Of a stretch of DNA of 31,578 nucleotides, positions 18,003-26,438 are shown piece by piece. Numbering within the stretch: the stretch's first letter is position 1; each line of letters starts with the position of its first letter. The position numbers were made by a program, and so were the translations under genes. Under the pieces are notes generated by a model. It had not been told where the DNA came from. It did no database searches and was given only the letters and a program-made list of their open reading frames with translations. Origin of the DNA: an uncultured Methanobrevibacter sp. (GTDB taxonomy: Archaea > Methanobacteriota > Methanobacteria > Methanobacteriales > Methanobacteriaceae); contig NZ_CALCYR010000203.1 in the NCBI RefSeq assembly GCF_937906425.1, positions 1 to 31,578 on the forward strand, written 5' to 3'.

Positions 18003-18425
18003 AAAAATTTTTATAGACTTGATCAGCAGCCAAAACTTCAGAATATTAAAGTATTTACAAAATCCTTTTTTGGATTGAATTTCATTAATTACGAATTTAA
18101 CATCAAGTCAATAACATGATTATAAATATAATTTTAAAAGTAATATTGTTTTATTTAAATTTTTAAAACTATATGCAGCTAATATTTTTTTAGATTCTCT
18201 AGAAACCAAAATTTTAAATATTCATTCAACAAGTATAATTCGGGTCTTATTTATCAAAATTTAATCTATGCTTCATTTTAATCACCGATAATATATTTAA
18301 AGCATACTATTTAAATTTAACAATATTAAAGACCTATTTTTTGAAATTATTAAAAATATAAATGTATTTTTTAAAACAGAGCAAAATTATTAGGATAATG
18401 AATAAAAATAAGGAAAATTCACAAA
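18003..18425 (-). mobile_element. 5' fragment of the same decayed IS, copy 2
   Basis: Reading on the minus strand, this stretch aligns with 6660-7065 of copy 1. Shared phrases include TTATTTTTATTCATT, CTAATAATTTT-CTCTGTTTTA, ATGAAG-TAGATTAAATTT, TTTAAATAAAACAATAT and GTAAATACTTTAATAT. The transposase relic starts at ATG 18274-18276 (MKHRLNFDK then a stop). It later shows NEIQSKKGFCKYFNI and, after a frameshift, EVLAADQVYK, where it is cut off against the glf upstream region. The left inverted end is not intact. Orientation is opposite to copy 1. This element fills the 474-bp gap between glf and the next gene. Confidence 0.8.
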
Positions 18426-18450
18426 CCTTTTTAAAAACATTAATTAATCG

Positions 18451-19896
18451 CTAAAAGAAAGTTCTCATCTTATTAATAAAATTATTTTTAAGCTCATTGT
18501 TTTCTTCAACCAGTTCCTTATTTTGTTCTTGAATCAATCGATAATTTTCCTTAATTTTATAATATTCATCAGCAGTTTTCTTTAAATTTTTTAAATAATA
18601 TTCCAAATCTGCAATTTCTTTAGATAAGCTATCAATTTCTTTATTTTTTTGGCAAATGATATTTTCCTCGCAAATGATATTTTCCTCATAATTTAACATG
18701 CTCTCTAAACGCATAATATATAAATTATTGCAATCCTCTTTATGTTTTTTTATATTCAATTGGCTCCTATTTTCATAATCCAAATAATCTTCACCAAATT
18801 CTTCCACATTATAGAGATTCTCATTTTTTAAAATTTTATAACTGTCCTCCAAATGAGGATATTTATTTGGATTTAATGATTCCATATCAAAATTATTATG
18901 TCTTAAAACAAATTCCTCATAAGTCTTGGAATTGACAATATGAACATAAATTGGAAGGTTTCTAAAACTCATCTGTTCAAATTCATCTGAAGTGATTAAA
19001 AGAGATTCAAAGAAGGACTTGATCTTTATGAAATATTCCTCCTTGTAATCTTCCTCCATTGAATTAATCTTAGCATAGAAATGACGGAAGGAATAGTTTA
19101 AAAAGTCCAATCTGAATTCATCCATAAAACCATATTCTATAAGGAAGTCCCTCACTCCAATCATGACATCATAAAAAACAATAGATTCCTTTTTATCCAT
19201 ATAGGAGGTTTGAAGTGATGGGTGGCCAGTTTTATTATAATGATAAAAGATTTTTGGACAATAAGCAATTTTTTGTGCCAACAACAAGGACTTTATATGG
19301 AACTCTATATCATTAAACATTTTATGCCTTGGAAATTCAATCCCATTATCTTTTAAAAATGAAGATTTGTAAAATTTAGTCCAAATGACACCGAAAAATC
19401 CGCTTAAAACCTTATTGTGAACATATTTATAGTTAAAAATAAATGAGCGGTAATCTTCGGAAAAATCTTCAAAATGAATAAAATCCCGAGTGTTTTCTTT
19501 AGTTAAATCACCGTCATCATTTTCCAAATACCATCTATTGTCAAATAAAATCAAATCAGCATCAAGATTTTTGGCATGATTATATAAAAGCTCACACATG
19601 CTTTCATCAATCCAGTCATCAGCATCCAAAAATACTATATATTCTCCCTTTGCATGATTCAAACCATTGTTTCTAGCTTGTCCAGCTCCAGAGTTTTCCT
19701 GTCTGAGAATGATAAAACGTGAATCTTTCCTAGCGTATTCATCTAAAATATCTGCAGAGCCATCCTTAGATCCATCATCCACACAAATAATTTCAATTTC
19801 CTTTAAACTTTGATTAGATGCAGAATCCAAGGATTTTTTTAATAATTCTCCAGGATTATAAACTGGAATAATAATTGAAACCTTTACATCATTCAT
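18451..19896 (-). CDS. GT2 glycosyltransferase with C-terminal coiled coil
   Basis: This 481-residue GT2 enzyme has VSIIIPVYN, CVDDGSKDG (about 38-46) and LDADDW (90-95). The helical middle section has FPRHKMFNDIEFH, and a coiled coil spans about 390-475. The coil carries a perfect 18-bp duplication (18652-18669 and 18670-18687) coding ENIICE twice, so it contains two extra Cys residues, unusual in these proteins. GGTGA precedes ATG 19894-19896 by about five bases. It stands alone between the IS relic and a 260-bp AT-rich gap, outside the relic-bracketed cassette but of the same type as the genes inside it. Donor and acceptor are unknown. The coiled tail again suggests assembly with partner transferases. 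Confidence 0.87.
   Translation of the reverse strand: MNDVKVSIIIPVYNPGELLKKSLDSASNQSLKEIEIICVDDGSKDGSADILDEYARKDSRFIILRQENSGAGQARNNGLNHAKGEYIVFLDADDWIDESMCELLYNHAKNLDADLILFDNRWYLENDDGDLTKENTRDFIHFEDFSEDYRSFIFNYKYVHNKVLSGFFGVIWTKFYKSSFLKDNGIEFPRHKMFNDIEFHIKSLLLAQKIAYCPKIFYHYNKTGHPSLQTSYMDKKESIVFYDVMIGVRDFLIEYGFMDEFRLDFLNYSFRHFYAKINSMEEDYKEEYFIKIKSFFESLLITSDEFEQMSFRNLPIYVHIVNSKTYEEFVLRHNNFDMESLNPNKYPHLEDSYKILKNENLYNVEEFGEDYLDYENRSQLNIKKHKEDCNNLYIMRLESMLNYEENIICEENIICQKNKEIDSLSKEIADLEYYLKNLKKTADEYYKIKENYRLIQEQNKELVEENNELKNNFINKMRTFF
18652..18687. repeat. 18-bp perfect in-frame duplication
   Basis: GCAAATGATATTTTCCTC occurs twice head to tail. It encodes a six-residue unit (reading ENIICE on the minus strand) in the coiled-coil tail of the GT2 enzyme. 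Confidence 0.95.
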
Positions 19897-19954
19897 TTAG
19901 TTCACCAAAACTCCACATTATCTTTTTTTGCAATTAAGAGCAAATTCTTTAGTT

Positions 19955-20000
19955 AAATAATAATAATGATAATAATAATAATAATATAATGATAATAATA
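19955..20000. repeat. AAT/GAT trinucleotide microsatellite
   Basis: Runs of AATAATAAT with interspersed ATGAT lie in the 260-bp gap between the GT2 gene and the methyltransferase gene. The rest of that gap (19897-20137) is simple A/T sequence with no reading frame or RNA-like structure that I can see. Confidence 0.8.
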
Positions 20001-20137
20001 AACTGATAAAATAATTCAATAATAAAATAATGAAATAATCAAATGCTAAAATAATAAAAATATTAAATAAAAGCTAAAATAATTTAAAAAAATAATAAAT
20101 AAAAAAAATATTAAAAATTATTAATTTTTTAATTTAA

Positions 20138-20186
20138 GCTTACGGCAAATAAACAAGCTATGGCTTACGGGCAATTAAACAAGCTT
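20138..20186. repeat. Duplicated 3' end of the methyltransferase gene
   Basis: The stretch 20163-20186 (GCTTACGGGCAATTAAACAAGCTT) contains the last coding bases of the methyltransferase gene. A near copy lies at 20138-20159, beyond the stop codon: GCTTACGGCAAATAAACAAGCT. The 25-bp offset is not a multiple of three, so the second copy is not read in frame. Confidence 0.85.
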
Positions 20187-20676
20187 CAAAATAGGGTTTT
20201 GCTTCAGGATTCTCATCAACAAGCGCATATTCAATCTTGAAACCTATATATTTGGCCAATGCATATAATCCTCCAGTATGGAACCTATAACAGTTGTCCA
20301 TATGATAATCATGTTTTCCACCAGCAGATGGGACAACAATACATATAATTCCATTAGGCTTTAAAACACGTTCCATTTGACTTAATGTAAGCCAAAAAAA
20401 CTCCAAATGTTCAAAAAAATGACTGGAAAAAATCACATCATAGGAATCATCCTCAATCTCATACCAATTATAAATATCATGGACAATAATATCTGCCTTT
20501 GTGTCTTTCTTATTATCCAAGGAATGATATTCCCAATTTTTTTCATCAAAAATCTTTTTATAATCAAATTCTCCAGTGCTGTCAAATGAAGCCAAATTAA
20601 GAATCTTAAGATTTTCATCAGTACTTAAATAATTTTCCTTAAACCATTCAATCTTTAAATAAGAATTTTTATGCAT
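20158..20676 (-). CDS. Small SAM-dependent methyltransferase (class I)
   Basis: The product is 172 residues. The core looks like the Methyltransf_11 fold: ILNLASFDSTG in the place of motif I (about 24-34), the acidic loop HSLDNKKDTKADIIVHDI, then YDVIFSSHFFEHLEF and MERVLKPNGIICIVVPS, the usual motif IV-V region. PSAGGKHDYHMDNCYRFHTG follows, as in methyltransferases found in polysaccharide clusters. Motif I lacks the normal GxGxG, so SAM binding is less certain, although glycan methyltransferases often have variant forms. A TATATAAAAC box lies just upstream (about 20691-20701), with AAGGGT between it and ATG 20674-20676. The last codons are duplicated downstream. The likely role is O-methylation of a surface sugar or capping of a chain, inferred from context. 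Confidence 0.7.
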   Translation of the reverse strand: MHKNSYLKIEWFKENYLSTDENLKILNLASFDSTGEFDYKKIFDEKNWEYHSLDNKKDTKADIIVHDIYNWYEIEDDSYDVIFSSHFFEHLEFFWLTLSQMERVLKPNGIICIVVPSAGGKHDYHMDNCYRFHTGGLYALAKYIGFKIEYALVDENPEAKPYFEACLIARKP

Positions 20677-21134
20677 ACTTTACCCTTATTGTTTTATATA
20701 TAATTATATTATCAAGAAACTATTTAAGTTTTTAATAAATAAGTTAAAATCTTTAAAAATCATAGTTTTAATAGTGAATTAGAATTTTAAAAAATGATTT
20801 AAATGGCTTTGTGAAATCTATAAAATTTTATAAAAAATTATAAAAATAATTATTTTAAATTCTATAAAAGAAAGTTTTAAAATAGTTTTCAACAGTCCCG
20901 TTTAAAAAAATAATTACAACTTCAAAAAAACATAAAAAACCAAAAAAATAAATGAATTAAAAAAATATCACAACTTCAAAAAAAAACATAAAAAACCAAA
21001 AAAATAAATGATTTAAATAATTATTTATAGTTTTAAATAAAAAAATAAGATTAAGAAAAATGATTTAAACAAAAATTTTAAAATTATTACTCAAAAAATA
21101 AAAAAACAAAAAAAATAATCTAGGGGAATGGATC
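20677..21134. promoter_or_regulatory. Divergent intergenic region with 54-bp repeat
   Basis: This 458-bp gap lies between the methyltransferase (minus) and the 909-residue fusion gene (plus). It includes a TATA-like box for the methyltransferase at 20691-20705 and an AT-rich stretch. A direct repeat has units at about 20916-20954 and 20970-21011, each starting ACAACTTCAAAAAAA and running into CATAAAAAACCAAAAAAATA. A possible plus-strand TATA is TTATTTATAG near 21021. The plus-strand ribosome site AGGGGA is at 21122-21127. No gene is evident. Confidence 0.5.
20916..21011. repeat. 54-bp period direct repeat, two copies
   Basis: Two nearly identical copies of about 40 bases (ACAACTTC, an A-run, CATAAAAAACC, an A-run, TAAATGA) start at 20916 and 20970. 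They lie upstream of the 909-residue fusion gene and differ mainly in A-run length. Confidence 0.85.
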
Positions 21135-23864
21135 TTGGAGAAAGGAATTAATGAAGAAAATACAATTGATTTTAAATTTTCTGTAGTAATGGCAATATAC
21201 AATTCAGAGGATTTTCTAAAAGAGGCAATTGATTCTGTAATTAATCAAAGCATTGGATTTGAAGAGAATATCCAGTTAATTCTTGTAAATGATGGAAGTG
21301 AAGACAGCTCTTATGAGATATGTCTAAAATATCAGGATAAATTTCCCAAAAACATTATTGCATTAAGTCAGGAAAATGCAGGACAGGCATCTGCAAGAAA
21401 TCATGGATTAAAGCATATCAAGGGAAAATACATCAATTTTTTAGACAGCGATGATTATTTTGCAGAGGATGCCTTTGAAAAGGTATTTGATTTTTTTGAA
21501 AAACACTATGAGCAAACGGATATTGTATCAATACCAATTTATTTCTTCGGCAGGGAAAGAAACCAACACATCCTAAATGGAAAATTCACACAATCAAGAG
21601 TAATTGACTTGACTGAAGAACCAAATAACATCCAGCTTCACACAAATTCATCCTTTATAAAAAAGGAATATTTCAAGGAATTTAATTTCCCTACAAATGT
21701 AATATTTTCAGAAGATGTGATACTGGTAAATAAGATATTGCTTATTAAAAAAACATTGGGAGTCCTAAACACCACCCAATATTATCTTAGAAAAAGATTT
21801 GATGAAAATTCCACAATCGATACTGTAGTGTTTAAAAAGGAGTATTATAATGAAAAATTAAGCAATTATTTTTTATACCTCATTAATTATGCAAAGGAAA
21901 AGGAAGGGGAAATACCTGAATTTTTATTATATGCCTTGGCTTATGATTTGCAATGGATTTTTGAACAGGCCGAACTATCCATTTTAGATGAGGATGAAAG
22001 GGAAGACTTTTTCAAATACTTAAGGGAGATTCTGGATTATATACCAAGTCATATGATTTTAAATAACCAATACATTAAAAATCCATTTAGAAGGGATTAT
22101 TTCTTATACATGAAGGAAAATGATTTGCATACTGAAATAAATGAAAACAATAATGTTTTATTGAAAGTGAATGATTTTACAATAGACAATATTCAAAACC
22201 ATAGGATTTGGTTTGACATCATTGAATTTGATGGCGATTATTTAAATATGTCCGGATTATTTAATAGCCTATACGATATAAAAAACATTTCAATTGAAGC
22301 AATAAAAGAAAGTGAAAACCTAAAAACAGAAAGATACATAGGAGAATATGCAAGATATACCTCCAGAAGGGATATAAAATTTTTCTCAGAGACTTTCCAA
22401 TTCAGAAATAATTTTGACATAAGGATTCCAATAAAAGAGAATGAAATTTCCCAAATAAGAATTAGAATCAACTATCACAAGGACGGGAATAACAGGAACT
22501 TTGATGAAGACAATATCGTATCAAACTATTTGGATCTTGACTATCAAATCCATGCCAAAATGTCTAGAATAAGCAACTATAAATTTAGAAAATCCAATAT
22601 AATCTATTTTGACAATAATGTTTTTCATTTAATACCATATTCCTATAAGAATCTTCTGAAGAAAGAGTATTTTTCCATTAAAAACATTTTTAATAGTAAA
22701 TCCTATGGATATAAATATGCCATCATTCTCAGATTAAGTTACATACTCACATATATCCCTTTTAACAAGTTCGTCAAAAAAGATAAAGAGATCTATTTAT
22801 TTGAAGATAGAGTCGATAATGCTGATGACAATGGAGAACACCTCTTTAAATATGCAATGACTATTGAAGATAATGTAAAAAAATATTTTGTCCTATCCAA
22901 GGACAGCAAGGATTATGAAAGACTATCCAAAATAGGCAAAGTTTTAAGCCATGGATCATTTAAACATAAAATCCTCACTTTTCATGCAGATAAAATAATA
23001 TCCTCACATCCATATGAAAGTGTTATTAATCCATTCTACGATTCCAGAAAAGACCAAAGAGCACTCTATGCAGGTTTGCTTAATTATAAACTCTATTTCC
23101 TCCAACATGGAGTAACCCTTGGAAACATATCATCATGGCTTTCCAAATTCGATAAGAATTTATCATTGATTACAACTGTTTCCCTAAAGGAAAAAGAATC
23201 CTTTTTAGAGGAAGGGTATAACTATGATGAATCCATAATTCAAACACTGGGATTTCCAAGATATGATAATTTAAAAAATAATCCGAATAAACAAATCCTG
23301 ATTATACCTTCATGGAGAAGGTATTTAAGAACAAATAAGGAAAGATTTTTAGCATCAGATTATTATAAAGATTTAAATTCCTTATTGAATAATGAAAAAT
23401 TAATGGAAATTATTAGGGAAAAAGGATATAATATAGTTTTTAAAGCCCATCCTGAATTAAATAGAACTATTGGAAACAGTGATGAGCGATACATTGACCT
23501 ATTAAAAATACCTGATGAAATTTACATATCCCAAAATGAGTCATATCAGGAACTCTTCAATAATTCTTCCCTAATGATTACTGACTATTCATCAGTATTC
23601 TTTGATTTTGCATATCTTAAAAAACCTGTAATCTATTATCAAAAAGAGGAAGATTACCATTATGAAAAAAGCTATTTTGATATTGAAACAATGGGCTTTG
23701 GAGACATAATCAAAACAGAAGATGCATTGATTGAAAAAATTGAATTCTATTTAAAAGAGAATTGTCAAATGGAAGACAAATATAAAAATAGGGTTGAAGA
23801 CTTCTTCAAATATAAAGATCAAAAGAACTGTAAAAGAGTTTATGATTGGATAAAAGAGAATTGA
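21135..23864 (+). CDS. Bifunctional GT2 glycosyltransferase / CDP-glycerol glycerophosphotransferase
   Basis: The product is 909 residues. The N-terminal GT2 module has FSVVMAIYN, LVNDGSEDS (about 51-59) and LDSDDY (103-108). Residues 220-600 form a helical then beta-rich linker (FTIDNIQNHRIWFDIIEFDG). The C-terminal GT-B Glyphos_transf module shows ADDNGEHLFKYA, FLQHGVTLGN (about 655-664), IPSWRR, FKAHPELN, TDYSSVFFDFAYLKKP (about 816-831) and a KNRVEDFFKYKD end. TTG 21135-21137 is the start: AGGGGA precedes it by exactly seven bases, and the nearby ATG at 21129 is out of frame and closed. This is the shortest of the three fusion paralogs and shows the basic plan without insertions. It probably adds a sugar and an alditol phosphate alternately to a teichoic-acid-like polymer. 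It is on the opposite strand to its relatives. Confidence 0.9.
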   Translation: MEKGINEENTIDFKFSVVMAIYNSEDFLKEAIDSVINQSIGFEENIQLILVNDGSEDSSYEICLKYQDKFPKNIIALSQENAGQASARNHGLKHIKGKYINFLDSDDYFAEDAFEKVFDFFEKHYEQTDIVSIPIYFFGRERNQHILNGKFTQSRVIDLTEEPNNIQLHTNSSFIKKEYFKEFNFPTNVIFSEDVILVNKILLIKKTLGVLNTTQYYLRKRFDENSTIDTVVFKKEYYNEKLSNYFLYLINYAKEKEGEIPEFLLYALAYDLQWIFEQAELSILDEDEREDFFKYLREILDYIPSHMILNNQYIKNPFRRDYFLYMKENDLHTEINENNNVLLKVNDFTIDNIQNHRIWFDIIEFDGDYLNMSGLFNSLYDIKNISIEAIKESENLKTERYIGEYARYTSRRDIKFFSETFQFRNNFDIRIPIKENEISQIRIRINYHKDGNNRNFDEDNIVSNYLDLDYQIHAKMSRISNYKFRKSNIIYFDNNVFHLIPYSYKNLLKKEYFSIKNIFNSKSYGYKYAIILRLSYILTYIPFNKFVKKDKEIYLFEDRVDNADDNGEHLFKYAMTIEDNVKKYFVLSKDSKDYERLSKIGKVLSHGSFKHKILTFHADKIISSHPYESVINPFYDSRKDQRALYAGLLNYKLYFLQHGVTLGNISSWLSKFDKNLSLITTVSLKEKESFLEEGYNYDESIIQTLGFPRYDNLKNNPNKQILIIPSWRRYLRTNKERFLASDYYKDLNSLLNNEKLMEIIREKGYNIVFKAHPELNRTIGNSDERYIDLLKIPDEIYISQNESYQELFNNSSLMITDYSSVFFDFAYLKKPVIYYQKEEDYHYEKSYFDIETMGFGDIIKTEDALIEKIEFYLKENCQMEDKYKNRVEDFFKYKDQKNCKRVYDWIKEN

Positions 23865-23960
23865 TTTTTAAATTAAATATTCTCAAATAATATGCTTTTT
23901 TTAAAAAAAAGAAAAATAAATAATGATAAAAAACTTATCATCACTTATTTAATTATTAAA
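23865..23960. terminator. Shared terminator between convergent genes
   Basis: The two convergent genes end 96 bp apart. The gap has a T-run (23896-23902), then an A-run (23903-23910) that reads as T on the minus strand. A perfect 7-bp stem with a 5-base loop lies at 23923-23941 (ATGATAA-AAAAC-TTATCAT). This is a plausible two-way terminator. Confidence 0.5.
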
Positions 23961-26141
23961 TTATTTAATTACAACACTTTGTTTTTTAGTAATTGCCTTA
24001 TAGGTATTGTCTCCTGCAAACTTAGCAGTGTAGGAGAAAGTTCCTTTTTTAGTTAAAACAATTTTAATAGTTGCAATACCTTTTTTATTTGTTTTTGCAG
24101 AATAAGTCTTTTTATTAACAGTTATGCTAATTTTTTTACTTTTAAGAGCAGTTTTACCTGATTTTAAAGTAACTGCAATTTTTTTAGTGGCAGCCTTTTT
24201 AAAGGTGTATTTCTTAACAGTCATGGCTGTGGTCAATGGTTTCAATACAAGTTTTCCATTCTTGCTTACAGCGCTGTAAGTTTTATCTCCAGCAAAACTA
24301 ACTGTATAAGTATAAGTTCCTTTTTTAGCCAAAGTGATTTTTACACTGGCCACACCCTTTGAATTAGTGGTAGCTGTATAAGTCTTACCATTAACTTTAA
24401 AGGTGACTGTTTTACCGGATAATGCCTTTGTACCTGCTTTTAAAGTTGTGCTTAATTTTTTAGTGCTGGCAGTTACAGAATAGGATGTAGTTTTAGCAGT
24501 TAAACTGCTTGCTGTTGCACCATCCCATCTAACGGTGCCGCTGGATGCAAAACTATTGTCACTTACTGTTGCTCCAGCACCGTTTCCATAAATGTCGGCA
24601 CCTGCATTAGCCTTGTTACCACTGAAACTATTGTAAGTTACACTGGCAGAACTGCCTTTAATCAAGAAAGCGCCGCCTAAACTTGCTGCAGTATTATTGG
24701 CAAAATCATTATGACTTACTGAAATGCTATTACCTAAAAGGTATGCTGCTCCACCACTGGTTGAAGAGGAACCTGCCTTAGAACTGGAAATATTATTGTA
24801 ACTAAGTTTTGAACTGTTTCCTTCAAGATAAATGGCTCCTCCACTTCCGGAACAGCTTGCAGAAACTATAGTATTATAGGAGATAACTGCCTTATTGCCT
24901 TTAATATTGATGGCTCCGCCATTTGAGGATACAGCCTTATTGTTTTTAAAGGCATTATTGCTAATGGTAATTGCAGTTCCCTCTGCATAAATGGCTCCAC
25001 CACTCTTTTTTGAATAATCTCCAGTAAAACTGTTGCCCTTAATGATTATGGTATTGGAACTTGCACCAGCAACCCTTATTGCACCACCAAGAGCACTAGC
25101 ATAGTTTTTAGAGAAAACATTATTTGAAACAGTATTATTTTGACAATTAATACTAATTGCACCACCATAAAGGGAAGTGTTGTTAGTAAATGTATTGTTA
25201 TCAACAATATTTCTTAAACCATTGCTTTCAACGGCAGTGCCTTCAACATCAATTGCACCGCCATCACGGCCAGCATAATTATTTTCAAAAATATTTCCTT
25301 TGATTATATTGTCATTACCTAAGGCATTGATAGCCCCACCAAGACTGTCAGTAGCCTTATTGTTTTTGAAAACATTATTTTCAAATAAGGAATTGCTTCC
25401 CTGTAAACGAATAGCTCCACCACTGCCCTTTACAGTATTTGAAATAAAAATGCTGTTAGTCACTACATGATTATTGTTTTTTAAGAAAACCGCACCTGCA
25501 ATGGATCCATCTGCAGAATTATTCTTAAAAGTACAGTTGCTAATGGTGAGATGATTTCCAGAAGCAGAAATGGCTCCTGCACCGTCATCCTTATAACCAT
25601 TTAAAAAGTTAATGTCACTTAACACCACATTATCTGCAGTAATTGAGAAAATTCTTCCGGATTTTTTAGCGTCAATTGAATGTCCATTTCCAATGATTGA
25701 AATGGATTTGCTGATTGTAATTCCATTAGTTGTAAAACCGGAATTATAATTATAATCCCTATCTAAAACTATGCTGGAATTTTCCTGAGCACTGGAAATG
25801 ATATTTCTTAAGTCATTGAAAGTTCCAGGTTCAAAAACTGTAGTTTCCTCTTCATTTGAAGAAGTGTCTGTTTCATTACTTACTGTATCCAAACCAGTTC
25901 CATCTCCATCACTTGAACCAGTTTCGCTTTCTCCAATATTATTTTCATTATCAGTATTATTATCTTCAACAGTTTCATCATTATTGTTGCCATCATCACT
26001 TAGGACAAGGTCATTGCCACCATCATCCTGAGTTAAATCAGCATCATTTGCAACTGCTCCAGTATCATCTGCAGAAACAAATGAAATTGATACAAAGAAC
26101 AAAATCAACAATAATGAAATTATTTTTAAATTTAATCTCAT
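23961..26141 (-). CDS. Adhesin-like surface protein, beta-helix plus Ig-like repeats
   Basis: The product is 726 residues. A signal peptide (1-24, LLLILFFVSISFVSA, cleavage before DDTG) precedes a very acidic Asp/Asn/Glu/Ser linker to about residue 107. A right-handed beta-helix of about 400 residues (roughly 115-545) follows, with recurrent motifs of the GGAI/GGAIRL/NNxF type (FKNNKATDSLGGAINALGN). Two tandem Ig-like domains with a Lys/Thr-rich composition close the protein (GKTYTATTNSKGVASVKITL and the matching KKTYSAKTNKKGIATIKIVL). No C-terminal membrane helix or sorting signal is seen. This is the build of Methanobrevibacter adhesin-like proteins. GGTGA precedes ATG 26139-26141 by four bases. 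It sits between two fusion polymerases and may be displayed on, or decorated by, the polymer they make. Confidence 0.9.
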   Translation of the reverse strand: MRLNLKIISLLLILFFVSISFVSADDTGAVANDADLTQDDGGNDLVLSDDGNNNDETVEDNNTDNENNIGESETGSSDGDGTGLDTVSNETDTSSNEEETTVFEPGTFNDLRNIISSAQENSSIVLDRDYNYNSGFTTNGITISKSISIIGNGHSIDAKKSGRIFSITADNVVLSDINFLNGYKDDGAGAISASGNHLTISNCTFKNNSADGSIAGAVFLKNNNHVVTNSIFISNTVKGSGGAIRLQGSNSLFENNVFKNNKATDSLGGAINALGNDNIIKGNIFENNYAGRDGGAIDVEGTAVESNGLRNIVDNNTFTNNTSLYGGAISINCQNNTVSNNVFSKNYASALGGAIRVAGASSNTIIIKGNSFTGDYSKKSGGAIYAEGTAITISNNAFKNNKAVSSNGGAINIKGNKAVISYNTIVSASCSGSGGAIYLEGNSSKLSYNNISSSKAGSSSTSGGAAYLLGNSISVSHNDFANNTAASLGGAFLIKGSSASVTYNSFSGNKANAGADIYGNGAGATVSDNSFASSGTVRWDGATASSLTAKTTSYSVTASTKKLSTTLKAGTKALSGKTVTFKVNGKTYTATTNSKGVASVKITLAKKGTYTYTVSFAGDKTYSAVSKNGKLVLKPLTTAMTVKKYTFKKAATKKIAVTLKSGKTALKSKKISITVNKKTYSAKTNKKGIATIKIVLTKKGTFSYTAKFAGDNTYKAITKKQSVVIK

Positions 26142-26438
26142 TTATTCACCACATATGTTTTATTATAAATATTTTAGTTTCAATAATATAAAAAATTTAT
26201 CTAAATTAACTATAAACATAATTTTATATCTTATAAAAATAACTTAAATCATAATCTAATAAAAAAATGATCTCCAATAAAAAAATAACCTAAATCATAA
26301 TCTAATAAAAAAATGATCTCCAATAAAAAATAACCTAAATCATAATCTTATAAAAATGACTTAAATTAATTATTTAATAATTTAAATGCTTAAAATTAAA
26401 TTTATTGAATAAATTATATATGCTTTAAGTAAAAATCA
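26142..26438 (-). promoter_or_regulatory. Adhesin promoter region with 46-bp repeats
   Basis: The 297-bp gap lies upstream of the adhesin-like gene. A TATA-like box, TTTTTTATATTATT on the minus strand, lies at about 26182-26195, roughly 45 bases before the start codon. Further out, 26232-26365 holds the tandem repeat listed separately. The gap also contains the transcript end of the 951-residue fusion gene. No reading frame of note is present. Confidence 0.4.
26232..26365. repeat. 45/46-bp tandem repeat, about 2.7 copies
   Basis: The phrase AACYTAAATCATAATCT starts at 26241, 26287 and 26332. Between these, TAATAAAAAAATGATCTCC occurs in the first two units, and the third is truncated and diverged. 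It lies between the adhesin promoter and the 3' end of the neighbouring fusion gene. Confidence 0.9.

Noticed and set aside
23923..23941. Hairpin as a riboswitch or attenuator
   Set aside because: It sits between two convergent stops, so it is downstream of both genes and better read as a terminator.
25798..26191. Plus-strand open frames opposite the adhesin gene
   Set aside because: They are biased in composition (runs of Ser/Leu or His/Gln/Leu) because they mirror the acidic linker on the other strand. No ribosome site supports them.
26232..26365. Possible CRISPR or iteron-like origin
   Set aside because: Units are simple AT-rich tandem copies without spacers, and no replication initiator gene is nearby.
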